From contig JAMOUV010000010.1 of NCBI GenBank assembly GCA_027067965.1, positions 434,001 to 498,000 on the forward strand: 64,000 nt of DNA. The letters are read 5' to 3'. The position numbers and the translations under genes were made by a program. This document shows positions 25,035 to 34,999 of this stretch, in pieces; positions within the stretch are counted from its first letter, which is position 1, and the number at the start of each line of letters is the position of its first letter. The stretch is from Flavobacteriales bacterium (GTDB lineage Bacteria; Bacteroidota; Bacteroidia; Flavobacteriales; Flavobacteriaceae). Below the pieces are notes generated by a model that did not search any database, was not told where the DNA came from, and saw nothing but the letters and a program-made list of their open reading frames with translations.

Positions 25035-28031
25035 TCAAAATTTTGTCTTCCATTTATTTTCCAATTCCTCAATTCCCTCATCAATAATTCCCTCACGATT
25101 ATCCACAACCTTCAACCGCTTATCCCCCGTAACCTTTCCCAAGAAAATCGCTTTATCCTGCATTATTTCTTCAAATTTTTCTCTATTTTCCGGCGCAACA
25201 CTCACGACAAACCGCGAATGACTTTCAGAAAACAATTTGGCGTTCAACGGCAAATCTCCCAATTCGTCCAAAGAAATGTCCGCCCCAAAATCCGTTCCGA
25301 TGAGACATTCCGACAAGGCAACCGCCATTCCCCCGTTGGAAATATCGTGTGCCGATACCAACAGATTTTCCTTGTTTGCCTGCATCATTTTCAGATAGGT
25401 ATCTTTGGCTTCTTGCTTGCGGACTTTTGGTACATTAGCGCCCAGCTCGTCAAACAACTTATAAAATTCGGAAGCGCCCAGCTCGTCATAGGTTTTTCCG
25501 ACTTGATAAATCAAATCGCCCTCGGCTTTGAAATCCGAAGTAAGTGTCCGCCGGACATCCCTGATTTTTGCCACCATCGAATACACAATCGTAGGTGGAA
25601 CAGATATCTTCACCCCTTCGCGTTTAAAGTCGTTTTTCATACTGTCTTTACCCGAAGTCATCGGAATATCAAAGAAAGTAGCCATATCGTAGAGCGCTTC
25701 GTTCATCTGCACCAGTTTGGCCAGTTTTTCCTTGCCGTCCGGATTGTTTTCAGGGTGATAAAAACTGTCCGGCACGCTGAAATTATCGTTTACCGTCCAA
25801 AAAATATCGTCGTTCCGGCGCATATTCGGCAATTCCCCGCCTACCGCAATGATTTGGCGAACAGCTTCGTCAAAAGCACCTGCCGACATTTCATACGCAT
25901 CGATATCGCCGTATTGCGGACAGATACCGTTGGATATGGCAATGCCTTCAAAACTCTCGTGGTCGATACGCATCACCCCGGCATCTTGCGGACTTGTGCC
26001 GCGTTCGCCCATCAGCGGTTTGATGATGCTTTTTCCTTTCACTTCGTGATCGTAACGGCGGATGATATTTTCGCGCGAACGGATATTCAACGATGCCATC
26101 AAATCCTGCAATACCTTATGATAATTATCGACATCAATAGCTTCGGGTTCCTTCAAATCCGGTTTTTTCCATTCGGCTATCATTTTTTTCTGCGGCACGC
26201 CGTTGTGCAAGAAATTCAAGTCCAAATAATTGACAATCTTATCTTTATAGCGCACATCCAAATAGCCCGAGTTGGTAAAATACCCGATATCCGTTACTTC
26301 CACTTCCATTTCCTCTGCCAGTTCCAAGAGTTCCGCTTCTTTGTCCGGTTCCACCACCAAAGTCATCCGTTCTTGCGATTCCGATACAAAGATTTCCCAA
26401 GGTTTCAATCCCGAATATTTCAGCGGAATTTTATCCAAAAACACCACCGCACCGTTGGGAATTTCCGCCAGTTCGCCCACCGACGACGACAATCCCCCGG
26501 CACCGTTGTCCGTGCTTGATTTTATCAGTCCCCGGCGCGTAGCTATCATCATAAAATCGGCTAATTTTTTCTGTGTAATCGGACTACCGATTTGCACGGC
26601 GGACATCGGCGATTTTTCGTTGATTTCCACCGACGAAAACGTTGCCCCGTGAATACCGTCTTTGCCTACGCGTCCGCCTGCCATCAATATTCTGTCGCCG
26701 GCATCAATAGGTTTTTCCCAGCTGTTGCGTCCCTGATAATTATCCGGCATCAATCCGCCCGTACCGCAAAACACCAAAGGTTTTCCCGCAAAGCGATCGT
26801 CAAACACCACCGATCCGTTTACCGTCGGTATGCCCGATTTGTTTCCCCCGTCTTCGATGCCTGCCACCACGCCTTCCATAATCCGGCGCGGGTGCAATTG
26901 TCCGGCGAGCAATTTTTTATCGTAATCCGGCGAGCCGAAGCACAAAACGTTGGTATTGAACAACATTTCCGCACCACCGATTCCCGTACCCATAATGTCG
27001 CGGTTCACGCCCAAAATCCCCGTAATCGCGCCCCCGTAAGGATCCAATGCCGACGGCGAATTATGCGTTTCCACTTTCCACACAAAGAGTTTATCTTTCG
27101 TAGCGCGCACCGTTCCGGCATTATCGGTAAACACTTTTATCAGCCATTTGTTATCCTTCGCCAGCAAATGTTCCTGCACCACATCCGTCGATGCTTTGAT
27201 ATAGGTTTTAAACAGCGAATTAATCTGTTTTTTCTCGCCCGTATCTTTGTCTGTATAGTCTATTAAAGCGTTGAATTCCTTGTGTTTACAATGTTCCGAC
27301 CAAGTCTGCGCAAAGACTTCCAGTTCCACATCCGTAGGTTGTTCCGGCAGTCCTTTTGCCAGCCGTTCCGCCCTGATTTCCGGACGTGCAAAATACCCGC
27401 GTATAGTCTGCATTTCTTCCAAGTTCAGCGCCAGTATCCGTTCGTTTGAAAGCGCCAAGAGTTCATCATCCGTCAGTCCGTTCAAATTGATAACTTCCAC
27501 CTTTTCATCCGTTGTCATTTCTACTTTCGGCACATACGGTGTAAAATCGAATCCACTAACGGTTTTACGGACAGTTTGGATATGATGAATCAACGGATTT
27601 CCCAGAAAAGCCCTAGCGATTTCCTGCAAAACATCTGCCGGCAAATCCCGTTCAAAATAGTAGATATCCTGCGTATAAATATGTTGCACATTCCAGTCGA
27701 TATCGCGGTTCAGGTAGTCGGCGAGTGCCATTTGCGCCGACATTCCCACGTCATCCGTCACCCCCGGAAGTTGCGCCACGGCAATCATCGAGCGGTAAGT
27801 CGCCTCGTCGTAAAAACGGTTGATAAACACCTGTTCCGTAAAAGCATTTTGAAGACATTTTTCGGCGTATGCTTTTAATTCGTCTTGACGAATAGGATAA
27901 TCGACTACATACAATTTTGATGTTTTAATCTTGCCGGTATCAATACCCAACTGCGCTTTTATTTTTTTTTGCAATTGAAGTGCTTTCGTGTCTTTATATC
28001 CGTGTCTAAGTATTGTTTGTATTTGAAACAT
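25035..28031 (-). CDS. purL: FGAM synthase, PurS-PurL fusion
   Basis: 998 residues. Makes FGAM from FGAR with ammonia from PurQ and ATP. The first 175 or so residues look like two PurS-type ferredoxin-like domains (IQTILRHGYKDTKALQLQKK and the region to VSGFDFTPY), and the rest is the two-lobed PurL synthase: EVFAQTWSEHCKHKEFNALI, VETHNSPSALDPYGGAITGILGVNRD, STDNGAGGLSSSVGELAE and SAHDISNGGMAVALSEC. There is no C-terminal glutaminase. I recall a similar PurSL plus PurQ arrangement in Deltaproteobacteria, whereas most Bacteroidota have one PurL of about 1,200 residues. Heptads with two AGTGCCTAGTT cores precede the start codon. Confidence 0.93.
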   Translation of the reverse strand: MFQIQTILRHGYKDTKALQLQKKIKAQLGIDTGKIKTSKLYVVDYPIRQDELKAYAEKCLQNAFTEQVFINRFYDEATYRSMIAVAQLPGVTDDVGMSAQMALADYLNRDIDWNVQHIYTQDIYYFERDLPADVLQEIARAFLGNPLIHHIQTVRKTVSGFDFTPYVPKVEMTTDEKVEVINLNGLTDDELLALSNERILALNLEEMQTIRGYFARPEIRAERLAKGLPEQPTDVELEVFAQTWSEHCKHKEFNALIDYTDKDTGEKKQINSLFKTYIKASTDVVQEHLLAKDNKWLIKVFTDNAGTVRATKDKLFVWKVETHNSPSALDPYGGAITGILGVNRDIMGTGIGGAEMLFNTNVLCFGSPDYDKKLLAGQLHPRRIMEGVVAGIEDGGNKSGIPTVNGSVVFDDRFAGKPLVFCGTGGLMPDNYQGRNSWEKPIDAGDRILMAGGRVGKDGIHGATFSSVEINEKSPMSAVQIGSPITQKKLADFMMIATRRGLIKSSTDNGAGGLSSSVGELAEIPNGAVVFLDKIPLKYSGLKPWEIFVSESQERMTLVVEPDKEAELLELAEEMEVEVTDIGYFTNSGYLDVRYKDKIVNYLDLNFLHNGVPQKKMIAEWKKPDLKEPEAIDVDNYHKVLQDLMASLNIRSRENIIRRYDHEVKGKSIIKPLMGERGTSPQDAGVMRIDHESFEGIAISNGICPQYGDIDAYEMSAGAFDEAVRQIIAVGGELPNMRRNDDIFWTVNDNFSVPDSFYHPENNPDGKEKLAKLVQMNEALYDMATFFDIPMTSGKDSMKNDFKREGVKISVPPTIVYSMVAKIRDVRRTLTSDFKAEGDLIYQVGKTYDELGASEFYKLFDELGANVPKVRKQEAKDTYLKMMQANKENLLVSAHDISNGGMAVALSECLIGTDFGADISLDELGDLPLNAKLFSESHSRFVVSVAPENREKFEEIMQDKAIFLGKVTGDKRLKVVDNREGIIDEGIEELENKWKTKF

Positions 28032-28286
28032 AATTCAGTGCCTAGTTGCTAGTAGTTAGTTAAAAGTTTATAAAGTTGAAAGTTCAAAGTGCCTAGTTGT
28101 TAGTTTAAAGTTCATATCGTTTTTGCGTGTTCTAAATAGTGTCTTTACAATCCCCCCATTTCTTATGTGTGCTTATGTGGCTTATGTGGTTCACAACAGT
28201 TGCACAGCAACACATACACCTTTGCGTCTTCGCGTCTTTGCGAGCGATAAAAACACAAAAAAAGCCGCCAAAAATTGACAGCCTCC
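28032..28286. repeat. Repeat-filled gap between purM and purL
   Basis: Heptads of AGTTAGT/AAAGTTG type run from the purL start to about 28115, with the core AGTGCCTAGTTG twice (28037-28048, 28088-28099). Beyond it are decayed short repeats CTTATGTGG and TTTGCGTCTTCGCGTC, seen in many Bacteroidota intergenic regions. No gene is seen. Confidence 0.75.
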
Positions 28287-29363
28287 CTAATATTTCTTCC
28301 CTAATTTCAAAGTCGGCAACACAACCGATATATCGTTACAAGCAGTTATCCGTCCTGCTATTTGACATTCATAACCTGCCTGCCGGACTTCCCTGACGAT
28401 TTCATCCGCATCGCCCGAATCCACCACCAGCAACATCCCGTTCCCCATATTCCACCACAGATAGGCTTCTTCATCCGTTACTTTTCCCAGTTTCTGAATC
28501 CGTAGCATTTCCGGTAGCGGTGCAAAAATATTATCCAAAACGGCTCCGGTATCTGTCATTTTCAGTACCCGTCGCAGGTTGTCAAAAATACCCCCGCCGG
28601 TGATATGTGCCATTCCTTTGGGTATGAGGTTTTTAGCGATTATCCGGTTGATAACCGGTGCATAAATCAACGACGGCGTAAGCATTTTCTCACCCCAAGT
28701 AGTCTTGTCGTCATAAGCCGTTTTATGCCATTCATCCCCGAAATTCTCTTGTAAAATTCTGCGGATGCTCGAAAAACCGTTACTACGGAATCCGCGACTT
28801 TTCAAACTGATTATCACATCGCCTTCTTTGATTTGACTACCGTCGATGTCCGTTTCCAAATTCTCGGGTAACACCCCGATAGCCGTAGCGCTCCAATTGA
28901 AGTGCATCCGGTCGCCGTAACCGCAAATTCTGTTTCCGAGTTCGGCAATTTCACCACCGGTAATCGTTATGCCTGCCAAATTACAAGCATTGCGCAAGCC
29001 TTTCATCATTCGTTCGACAATACCGGCATCCAAATAATCCACATCTATGACGTTGGAAAGATTAGTCGGTTCAAATCCGGCAGCCGCCAAGTCATCGGCT
29101 ACCATTGCAACCAAGTCGAAGCCCAGCGTGTCGTAAATGCCGGTGCGCTCTGCCAGTTCGGCTTTGGTGCCCGTGCCGTCCGAACCGATTCCGATCCGTT
29201 CGTTGCCAAAAATCAAAAGGTTGGAAAATCCGCCGTCCGTTTTGGACCCCACTTCGCCTTTCTTTCCGCGGCGGTTAGGGAAAGTTTCCTTTGCATATGT
29301 AAATGCAATAGCGGAAGCTTTGTTGCCGAGGTTGATGTCAACCCCGCTTTTTTTTCGTATCAT
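28287..29363 (-). CDS. purM: AIR synthetase, divergent
   Basis: 358 residues. Closes the imidazole ring: FGAM plus ATP gives AIR. Family marks: IGSDGTGTKAELAE, VAMVADDLAAAGFEP, VIDVDYLDAGIVERMMKGL, ITGGEIAEL, HITGGGIFDNLRRVL. The usual forms of these (GVGTKL, VNDILVQGAEPLFFLDY, HITGGGLxENIPRVLP) are clearly altered, so this is a distant member, in line with the unusual PurL and PurE of the same cluster. It is the promoter-proximal gene of the leftward pur run, with a perfect -7 box upstream. Confidence 0.9.
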   Translation of the reverse strand: MIRKKSGVDINLGNKASAIAFTYAKETFPNRRGKKGEVGSKTDGGFSNLLIFGNERIGIGSDGTGTKAELAERTGIYDTLGFDLVAMVADDLAAAGFEPTNLSNVIDVDYLDAGIVERMMKGLRNACNLAGITITGGEIAELGNRICGYGDRMHFNWSATAIGVLPENLETDIDGSQIKEGDVIISLKSRGFRSNGFSSIRRILQENFGDEWHKTAYDDKTTWGEKMLTPSLIYAPVINRIIAKNLIPKGMAHITGGGIFDNLRRVLKMTDTGAVLDNIFAPLPEMLRIQKLGKVTDEEAYLWWNMGNGMLLVVDSGDADEIVREVRQAGYECQIAGRITACNDISVVLPTLKLGKKY

Positions 29364-29382
29364 TTAGATGACAAATACGCCA

Positions 29383-29390
29383 CAAAAATA
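29383..29390 (-). promoter_or_regulatory. Predicted pur operon -7 promoter box
   Basis: TATTTTTG on the minus strand fits TAnnTTTG and lies 19 bases before purM, the first gene of the leftward run down to purB. No TTG element at the standard distance. It could drive the whole cluster. Confidence 0.5.
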
Positions 29391-29811
<421 letters not shown>

Positions 29812-30471
29812 ATGAAAAAAAATGTTTTTCTCTTTGCGGTTTCTTTAATATTTATCCTCTTTTTTTCATGTAAAACGGAGGATAATTTATTAAACGAAAA
29901 AGAAAAGGCGGAATTAACTTCCGTACTATCCAAACTTACCGGTGCAAATACGGACCAAATAGTGATTTCAAAAGTGGAGAATAAAAATTCTTACAAAAAA
30001 ATTACTTTTTTAGAACCGGACGGAAAAAATACGATAGTTTTTCTAAATCATGACTCGGATGATATCATTGCACTTTGGTCAAGTGATGAGTTAAATGATG
30101 AAATAATGGACAAAAAAAATAATTTGGAAATTTTGTCACGTAATGATTTAAAATATGTAGTAGGAAAAGATGCCAATTCTTTAGAGGTTTTTGAAATTAA
30201 TAAAGAAGTCGAAAAACGGGCATCCCAAAATAATATGAAAGAGGCGCAATTACAGCGAATTATTTATCATCCTTATCCTAAAAATCCGGTTTTGGAAATT
30301 ATCTATGGAAATGAGGACTCGGAAACCAATTTGATGATCGGTTATAATCTTGTCTCGCATAAAGCCGTATCCATTAGTTGTCATGGCAAAGAATGTTGTA
30401 AAATAAGATATTATCCGGACGGGAATTATTATGAATGTGCTTGCCAAGGATGTGTGATGCAAAACGAATAA
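29812..30471 (+). CDS. Lipoprotein with cysteine-rich C-terminus, unknown function
   Basis: 219 residues. Lipoprotein signal with lipid Cys20 (LFFSC). The middle is charged and alpha/beta, with no motif I know (EKEKAELTSVLSKLTGANTDQIVISKVEN...). The last 30 residues hold six Cys (190, 195, 196, 209, 211, 214) in CHGKECCKIRYYPDGNYYECAC..., which could form disulfides or bind metal in the periplasm. The gene stands alone: a long AT-rich region precedes it and a strong terminator follows. Base composition is more AT-rich than its neighbours, consistent with a lineage-specific or acquired gene. The reading frame is convincing because of signal, terminator and length; the function is open. Confidence 0.75.
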   Translation: MKKNVFLFAVSLIFILFFSCKTEDNLLNEKEKAELTSVLSKLTGANTDQIVISKVENKNSYKKITFLEPDGKNTIVFLNHDSDDIIALWSSDELNDEIMDKKNNLEILSRNDLKYVVGKDANSLEVFEINKEVEKRASQNNMKEAQLQRIIYHPYPKNPVLEIIYGNEDSETNLMIGYNLVSHKAVSISCHGKECCKIRYYPDGNYYECACQGCVMQNE

Positions 30472-30497
30472 TCGACTTGTTTCAAAAAGATTTTTAG

Positions 30498-30524
30498 CCA
30501 CCCGCTTCCCGGGTGGTTTTTTTT
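30498..30524 (+). terminator. Rho-independent terminator after the Cys-rich lipoprotein
   Basis: Stem CCACCCG / CGGGTGG with a CTTCC loop, followed by a run of eight T. It lies 27 bases after the stop codon. Confidence 0.85.
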
Positions 30525-30632
30525 ATTTATATGAATATGTTACGATTGACAAAATTTTTTATTTATTTTTCTAATCTTTAATTAATTATAATTTTTTTAT
30601 TAATTTTATAGAAATAAACTCTAACAATTTTA

Positions 30633-30640
30633 TACCTTTG
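30633..30640 (+). promoter_or_regulatory. Predicted -7 promoter box of the HerA-like gene
   Basis: TACCTTTG fits TAnnTTTG and lies 20 bases before the start codon. No TTG at the usual distance. Confidence 0.55.
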
Positions 30641-30660
30641 TCAATCAAAATATTTCCATC

Positions 30661-32205
30661 ATGAAAAAGGAGGAAAAAAAAGAAGCATTCATACAAGAAA
30701 TAAAAAAAGGATACACCTTTGAAGGCGATTATTTTACAATCGGCGGCGCTATGCTCGACGGCGAAGCCATACCGGGATTGCATGTAAACATTCCGTTGAA
30801 AACCCTCAACCGCCACGGTTTGATAGCCGGCGCCACGGGAACGGGAAAAACCAAATCCATGCAAGTAATGGCCGAACAACTCTCCGAAAAAGGCATTCCC
30901 GTATTGTTAATGGATATTAAGGGAGATGTAAGTGGATTGGCCAAGCCCAGTCCCGGTCACCCGAAAATCGACGAAAGGATGCAAAAAATCGGTTTGCCGT
31001 TTACGCCCAAGGGTTATCCGGTGGAATTTTTCTCCTTGACCGGCAAAGAAGGTATTCAATTGCGAGCCACCGTGTCGGAATTCGGACCCATTTTGATGTC
31101 GCGATTATTGGATTTGAACGAAACCCAAAGCGGGATCGTAGCGGTACTTTTCAAATATGCCGATGATAATAAATTGCCATTGGTCGATTTGAAAGATTTT
31201 AAGGAATTGCTCAAGTGGACGCTCGGTCCCGGAAGACAGGAATTCAGGGAGGAATACGGACGTATTTCCAGTGCTTCGGCGGGCTCCATTTTGCGTAAAA
31301 TCGTGGAATTGGAACAACAAGGCGCCGATATTTTCTTTGGTGAACCCTCCCTGGAAGTGGAAGATTTGATGCGCGTCAATGAAGAAGGTTACGGAATTAT
31401 AAATATCATTCGCTTGACCGACATACAAGACCGTCCCAAATTGTTTTCCACCTTCATGCTTCAACTTTTAGCCGAGTTGTACGCCAAAATGCCCGAACAA
31501 GGCGATGCAGACCGCCCCGAATTGGTCTTTTTTATCGACGAAGCCCATTTGGTTTTCAAAAACGCCACCAAGGCCTTGCTCGAACAAATCGAAACCATCA
31601 TAAAATTGATTCGGTCCAAAGGAATCGGTATTTATTTCGTGACTCAAAATCCCAAAGATATTCCCGATGAAGTTTTGGCTCAATTGGGTTTGAAAGTGCA
31701 ACACGCCTTGCGCGCTTTCACCGCCAAAGACCGCAAAAACATCAAACTCACCGCCGAAAACTTCCCGTTATCGGAATATTACGATACCAACAAATTGATT
31801 CTCAAACTCGGAATCGGTGAAGCGTTAGTGACGGCTTTGGGCAAAAAAGGACGCCCCACGCCTTTGGTTCATACCTTGATGCGTGCGCCGCAAAGCCGGA
31901 TGGACGTGTTGACACCCGCCGAGTTGAAAGAAATTTTGTCCCAATCGAAATTACGAAAAAAATATGCCGAACCCATTGATAAGGAAACGGCTTATGAAAT
32001 TTTGAAAAAGAAAATTGAAGATGCCATTGAAGAAGACGACAAAAAAGGCAGGTCGCGCGGACGGAAGCGCAAAGAAAAGAGTACCATTGAAAAAGTAGTC
32101 AACAGTTCGGTAGGCAAAATGATTATTCGCGAAGTAACCCGCTCGCTGCTAGGTGTATTGGGATTGCGATCCACCCGGCGTAGGCGGCGCAGTTCGTGGT
32201 TCTAA
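30661..32205 (+). CDS. HerA-like ATPase (DUF853 family)
   Basis: 514 residues of the FtsK/HerA superfamily, DUF853 (E. coli YjgR-like). Walker A GATGTGKT at residues 57-64; Walker B LVFFIDEAHLVF; a later arginine-bearing sensor stretch ALRAFTAKDRKN. A basic tail (KKGRSRGRKRKEK, then RSTRRRRRSSWF) could bind nucleic acid or membrane. Archaeal HerA works with NurA in end resection, but no NurA gene is seen and DUF853 members have no settled role. It stands alone, convergent with uvrA, five bases apart. ATPase call is secure, biological role is not. Confidence 0.9.
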   Translation: MKKEEKKEAFIQEIKKGYTFEGDYFTIGGAMLDGEAIPGLHVNIPLKTLNRHGLIAGATGTGKTKSMQVMAEQLSEKGIPVLLMDIKGDVSGLAKPSPGHPKIDERMQKIGLPFTPKGYPVEFFSLTGKEGIQLRATVSEFGPILMSRLLDLNETQSGIVAVLFKYADDNKLPLVDLKDFKELLKWTLGPGRQEFREEYGRISSASAGSILRKIVELEQQGADIFFGEPSLEVEDLMRVNEEGYGIINIIRLTDIQDRPKLFSTFMLQLLAELYAKMPEQGDADRPELVFFIDEAHLVFKNATKALLEQIETIIKLIRSKGIGIYFVTQNPKDIPDEVLAQLGLKVQHALRAFTAKDRKNIKLTAENFPLSEYYDTNKLILKLGIGEALVTALGKKGRPTPLVHTLMRAPQSRMDVLTPAELKEILSQSKLRKKYAEPIDKETAYEILKKKIEDAIEEDDKKGRSRGRKRKEKSTIEKVVNSSVGKMIIREVTRSLLGVLGLRSTRRRRRSSWF

Positions 32206-32210
32206 AAAAT

Positions 32211-34979
32211 TTAAATTTTGTCTTTTATAAACGGAATAAGTTTTGATTTGCCGTGGGCGATTAATTCTTCGGGGGTGCCTTGGAAAATCAAATATCCGCC
32301 TTTATCTCCGCCTTCCGGCCCCAGATCTATGATATAATCGGCCGATTTGATGATATCGGGATGATGTTCGATAACCACTATGCTATGACCTCTTTCGATA
32401 AGCCGGTCAAATGCCTTTAACAAAGTCACTATATCATGAAAATGTAAACCGGTGGAAGGTTCGTCAAAAATAAATAATACGGGTTCGGTTTTTTGTCCTT
32501 TTACCAAATACGACGCAATTTTGAGCCGTTGGGCCTCACCTCCCGATAAAGTGGAAGTGGATTGTCCCAATTTGACATAACCCAAGCCGGTATCTTGTAA
32601 GGCGCGGAGCTTGGACGAAATGCCGAATTGGTCGTATGTTTCGAAAAAATCCACCGCTTCATCCACACTCATTTCCAATATATCATGAATATTTTTTCCT
32701 TGAAATTTTACTTCGAGTACGTCTTCCTTAAACCTTTTGCCATGACATACCTCGCATGTCATTTTTACGTCCGCCATAAATTGCATTTTGACGGTTATTT
32801 CCCCTTCGCCTTTACATTCTTCACAGCGTCCGCCGGGTACATTGAATGAAAAATGCCTAGGAGTAAGTCCGAAGAGAAGGGCTTGTTTTTGCGAAGCCAT
32901 CAATTGTCTGATTTCGTCATACACTTTGATGTAAGTGGCCGGATTGGACCGGGACATGCGGCCGATAGGATCTTGACCGATTAATTCCACATTTTTAATT
33001 GTTTTCCATGCGCCTTCCAAACTGTCATAACCGCCTCCACCCGGACCGTAACCGTAAATTTTCGTAGAAAGCGCCGGATATAAGGTGTCGGCTATCAAAC
33101 TGGATTTTCCACTTCCCGATACACCCGTAACCACCGTTAAGGTATGAAGCGGAAATGTGATATCGATATTTTTCAAATTATGATGCCGTGCACCTTTCAG
33201 TGTAATTTTATCGGGAGAAGTTCGTCGCAATGCCGGTACCGGTATTTTTCTTTTTCCCGAGAGATATTGCGCGGTTAATCCTTCCGATTGAAGAATATCC
33301 CGGTAACTGCCTTCCGCTACGATTTCTCCGCCGAAAATTCCTGCATAAGGCCCCAAGTCAATAATATGATCGGCGGCCCGGATAATTTCTTCGTCATGTT
33401 CTACCACGACCAAGGTATTGCCTTTATCTCGCAAATTCAACAAAGTTTTAATTAATTTCCGTGTGTCTTGCGGATGCAAACCGATACTCGGCTCATCCAA
33501 TACGTAAATGGCACCGGTCAGGCCGCTTCCCAATGACAAAGCCAAGCGAATCCGTTGGACTTCTCCCCCAGACAAACTGGCCATCGTCCGGTTCAAAGTC
33601 AAATAACCCAAGCCGACATCCATCAGGAAGTCAAGGCGGTTTTTTATTTCTCTCAGAATGCGCTCCGCTACTTTTTTCTCTGTAGCGGACAGATTTAATG
33701 TGTTGAAAAATTCCACCAGGTTTTCCACCGGCATATCCACCAAATCGCCGATATTTTTGCCGGCTATATACACATACATGGCCTCTTTTCGTAAACGTTT
33801 TCCGCCACAAGCCGGACAAGGTGTTTTGCCACGGTACCGGGCAAGGAGAACACGGTTTTGAATTTTATAGGATTTGCGCTCAATTTTTTTGAAAAAATCA
33901 TTGATTCCAATGAAATATTTGTTCCCGTTCCAGACTAATTTTTTTTGTTCTTCCGGGAGTTCTTTCCAAGCCGTATGTACCGGAAAATCGAATTTATGGG
34001 CATTTCGTATCAAATCTTCCCGGTAAGACCCCAATTTTTGACCTGTCCAAGGCGCTATGGCTCCTTCGTAAACTGATTTGTTAGGATTGGGAATCACTTT
34101 TTCGGGATCGATTCCAATCACGCTTCCGTATCCCTCGCATACCGGGCATGCGCCATAGGGGTTATTAAAACTGAATAAATGTATGGACGGTTCGGGAAAT
34201 TCCATACCGTCTTTTTCAAATTTATTGGAAAAAGTATATCTTTTTTTAGTTTGCCAATCGGTTAAAGTCAGATATCCATGACCTTGAAAAAAAGCGGTTT
34301 CAACGGATTCCGATAGGCGGTTGAGGTAATCTTCGTCTTGGCCGGCCACAATGCGGTCGATAACGAGCTCAAATTCGCCGGGAATTTTATCTTCCGGAAG
34401 TTCCAGCAAATCTTGAATGGATAGAATCCGGTTTCCCGCTAGGATCCGGCTGTAATTTCTGGTTTTTAAAATTTCCAAAATTTCTTTGGATGTACGTTTC
34501 GATTCGGGCAATTTTACACTCAGTATCCAACGTGAACCCTCGGGTTGTCCGGAAAGAAAATCCAATACATCCTTGACGGTATGTTTAACCACCGGCTCAC
34601 CAGATATAGGGGAAACGGTTTTTCCAATCCGGGCGAATAAGAGTTTCAGATAATCGTAAATTTCGGTTGCCGTACCCACCGTGGAGCGCGCATTGGCCGA
34701 AGAAGTCTTTTGCCGGATAGCCACCGTGGGGGCCAGGTTTACAATATTTTTTACATGCGGTTTTTCGATTTTTCCCAAAAATTGGCGGGCATAAGTCGAA
34801 AGACTTTCGATATAGCGCCTTTGTCCTTCGGCAAAAAGAATATCGTAAGCCAAACTGGATTTGCCGCTGCCGGAAAGCCCCGTAATGACGGTAAATTTTC
34901 CATGCGGAATGCGCACGTCTATATTTTTAAGATTGTGTTCGTGCGCTTCGTAAATTTCTATGAATTCGGGTTTTGCCAT
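32211..34979 (-). CDS. uvrA: Excinuclease ABC subunit A, reduced first zinc site
   Basis: 922 residues. Damage-sensing ATPase of nucleotide excision repair. Two ABC modules: Walker A GLSGSGKSSLAYD (near 33) and GVSGSGKSSLIAD (second half), signatures LSGGEVQRIRLA and LSGGEAQRLKIA, Walker B LDEPSIGL and FDEPSTGL. The C-terminal zinc finger is complete (CEECKGEG ... CEVCHG), but the first zinc module has only CPVCEGYG; the earlier CxxC is replaced by FSNKFEKDGMEFPEPS. I believe this shortened form is common in Bacteroidota UvrA. Upstream is a perfect -7 box. uvrB and uvrC are not in the window. Confidence 0.97.
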   Translation of the reverse strand: MAKPEFIEIYEAHEHNLKNIDVRIPHGKFTVITGLSGSGKSSLAYDILFAEGQRRYIESLSTYARQFLGKIEKPHVKNIVNLAPTVAIRQKTSSANARSTVGTATEIYDYLKLLFARIGKTVSPISGEPVVKHTVKDVLDFLSGQPEGSRWILSVKLPESKRTSKEILEILKTRNYSRILAGNRILSIQDLLELPEDKIPGEFELVIDRIVAGQDEDYLNRLSESVETAFFQGHGYLTLTDWQTKKRYTFSNKFEKDGMEFPEPSIHLFSFNNPYGACPVCEGYGSVIGIDPEKVIPNPNKSVYEGAIAPWTGQKLGSYREDLIRNAHKFDFPVHTAWKELPEEQKKLVWNGNKYFIGINDFFKKIERKSYKIQNRVLLARYRGKTPCPACGGKRLRKEAMYVYIAGKNIGDLVDMPVENLVEFFNTLNLSATEKKVAERILREIKNRLDFLMDVGLGYLTLNRTMASLSGGEVQRIRLALSLGSGLTGAIYVLDEPSIGLHPQDTRKLIKTLLNLRDKGNTLVVVEHDEEIIRAADHIIDLGPYAGIFGGEIVAEGSYRDILQSEGLTAQYLSGKRKIPVPALRRTSPDKITLKGARHHNLKNIDITFPLHTLTVVTGVSGSGKSSLIADTLYPALSTKIYGYGPGGGGYDSLEGAWKTIKNVELIGQDPIGRMSRSNPATYIKVYDEIRQLMASQKQALLFGLTPRHFSFNVPGGRCEECKGEGEITVKMQFMADVKMTCEVCHGKRFKEDVLEVKFQGKNIHDILEMSVDEAVDFFETYDQFGISSKLRALQDTGLGYVKLGQSTSTLSGGEAQRLKIASYLVKGQKTEPVLFIFDEPSTGLHFHDIVTLLKAFDRLIERGHSIVVIEHHPDIIKSADYIIDLGPEGGDKGGYLIFQGTPEELIAHGKSKLIPFIKDKI

Positions 34980-34999
34980 AAGGTATTTTGCCGGATTTG

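Noticed and set aside
25011-26519. A 502-codon rightward frame opposite purL
   Set aside because: It lies antisense to conserved PurL motifs and its composition (very rich in His, Phe, Arg) is what the complement of a Bacteroidota gene gives. No family match.
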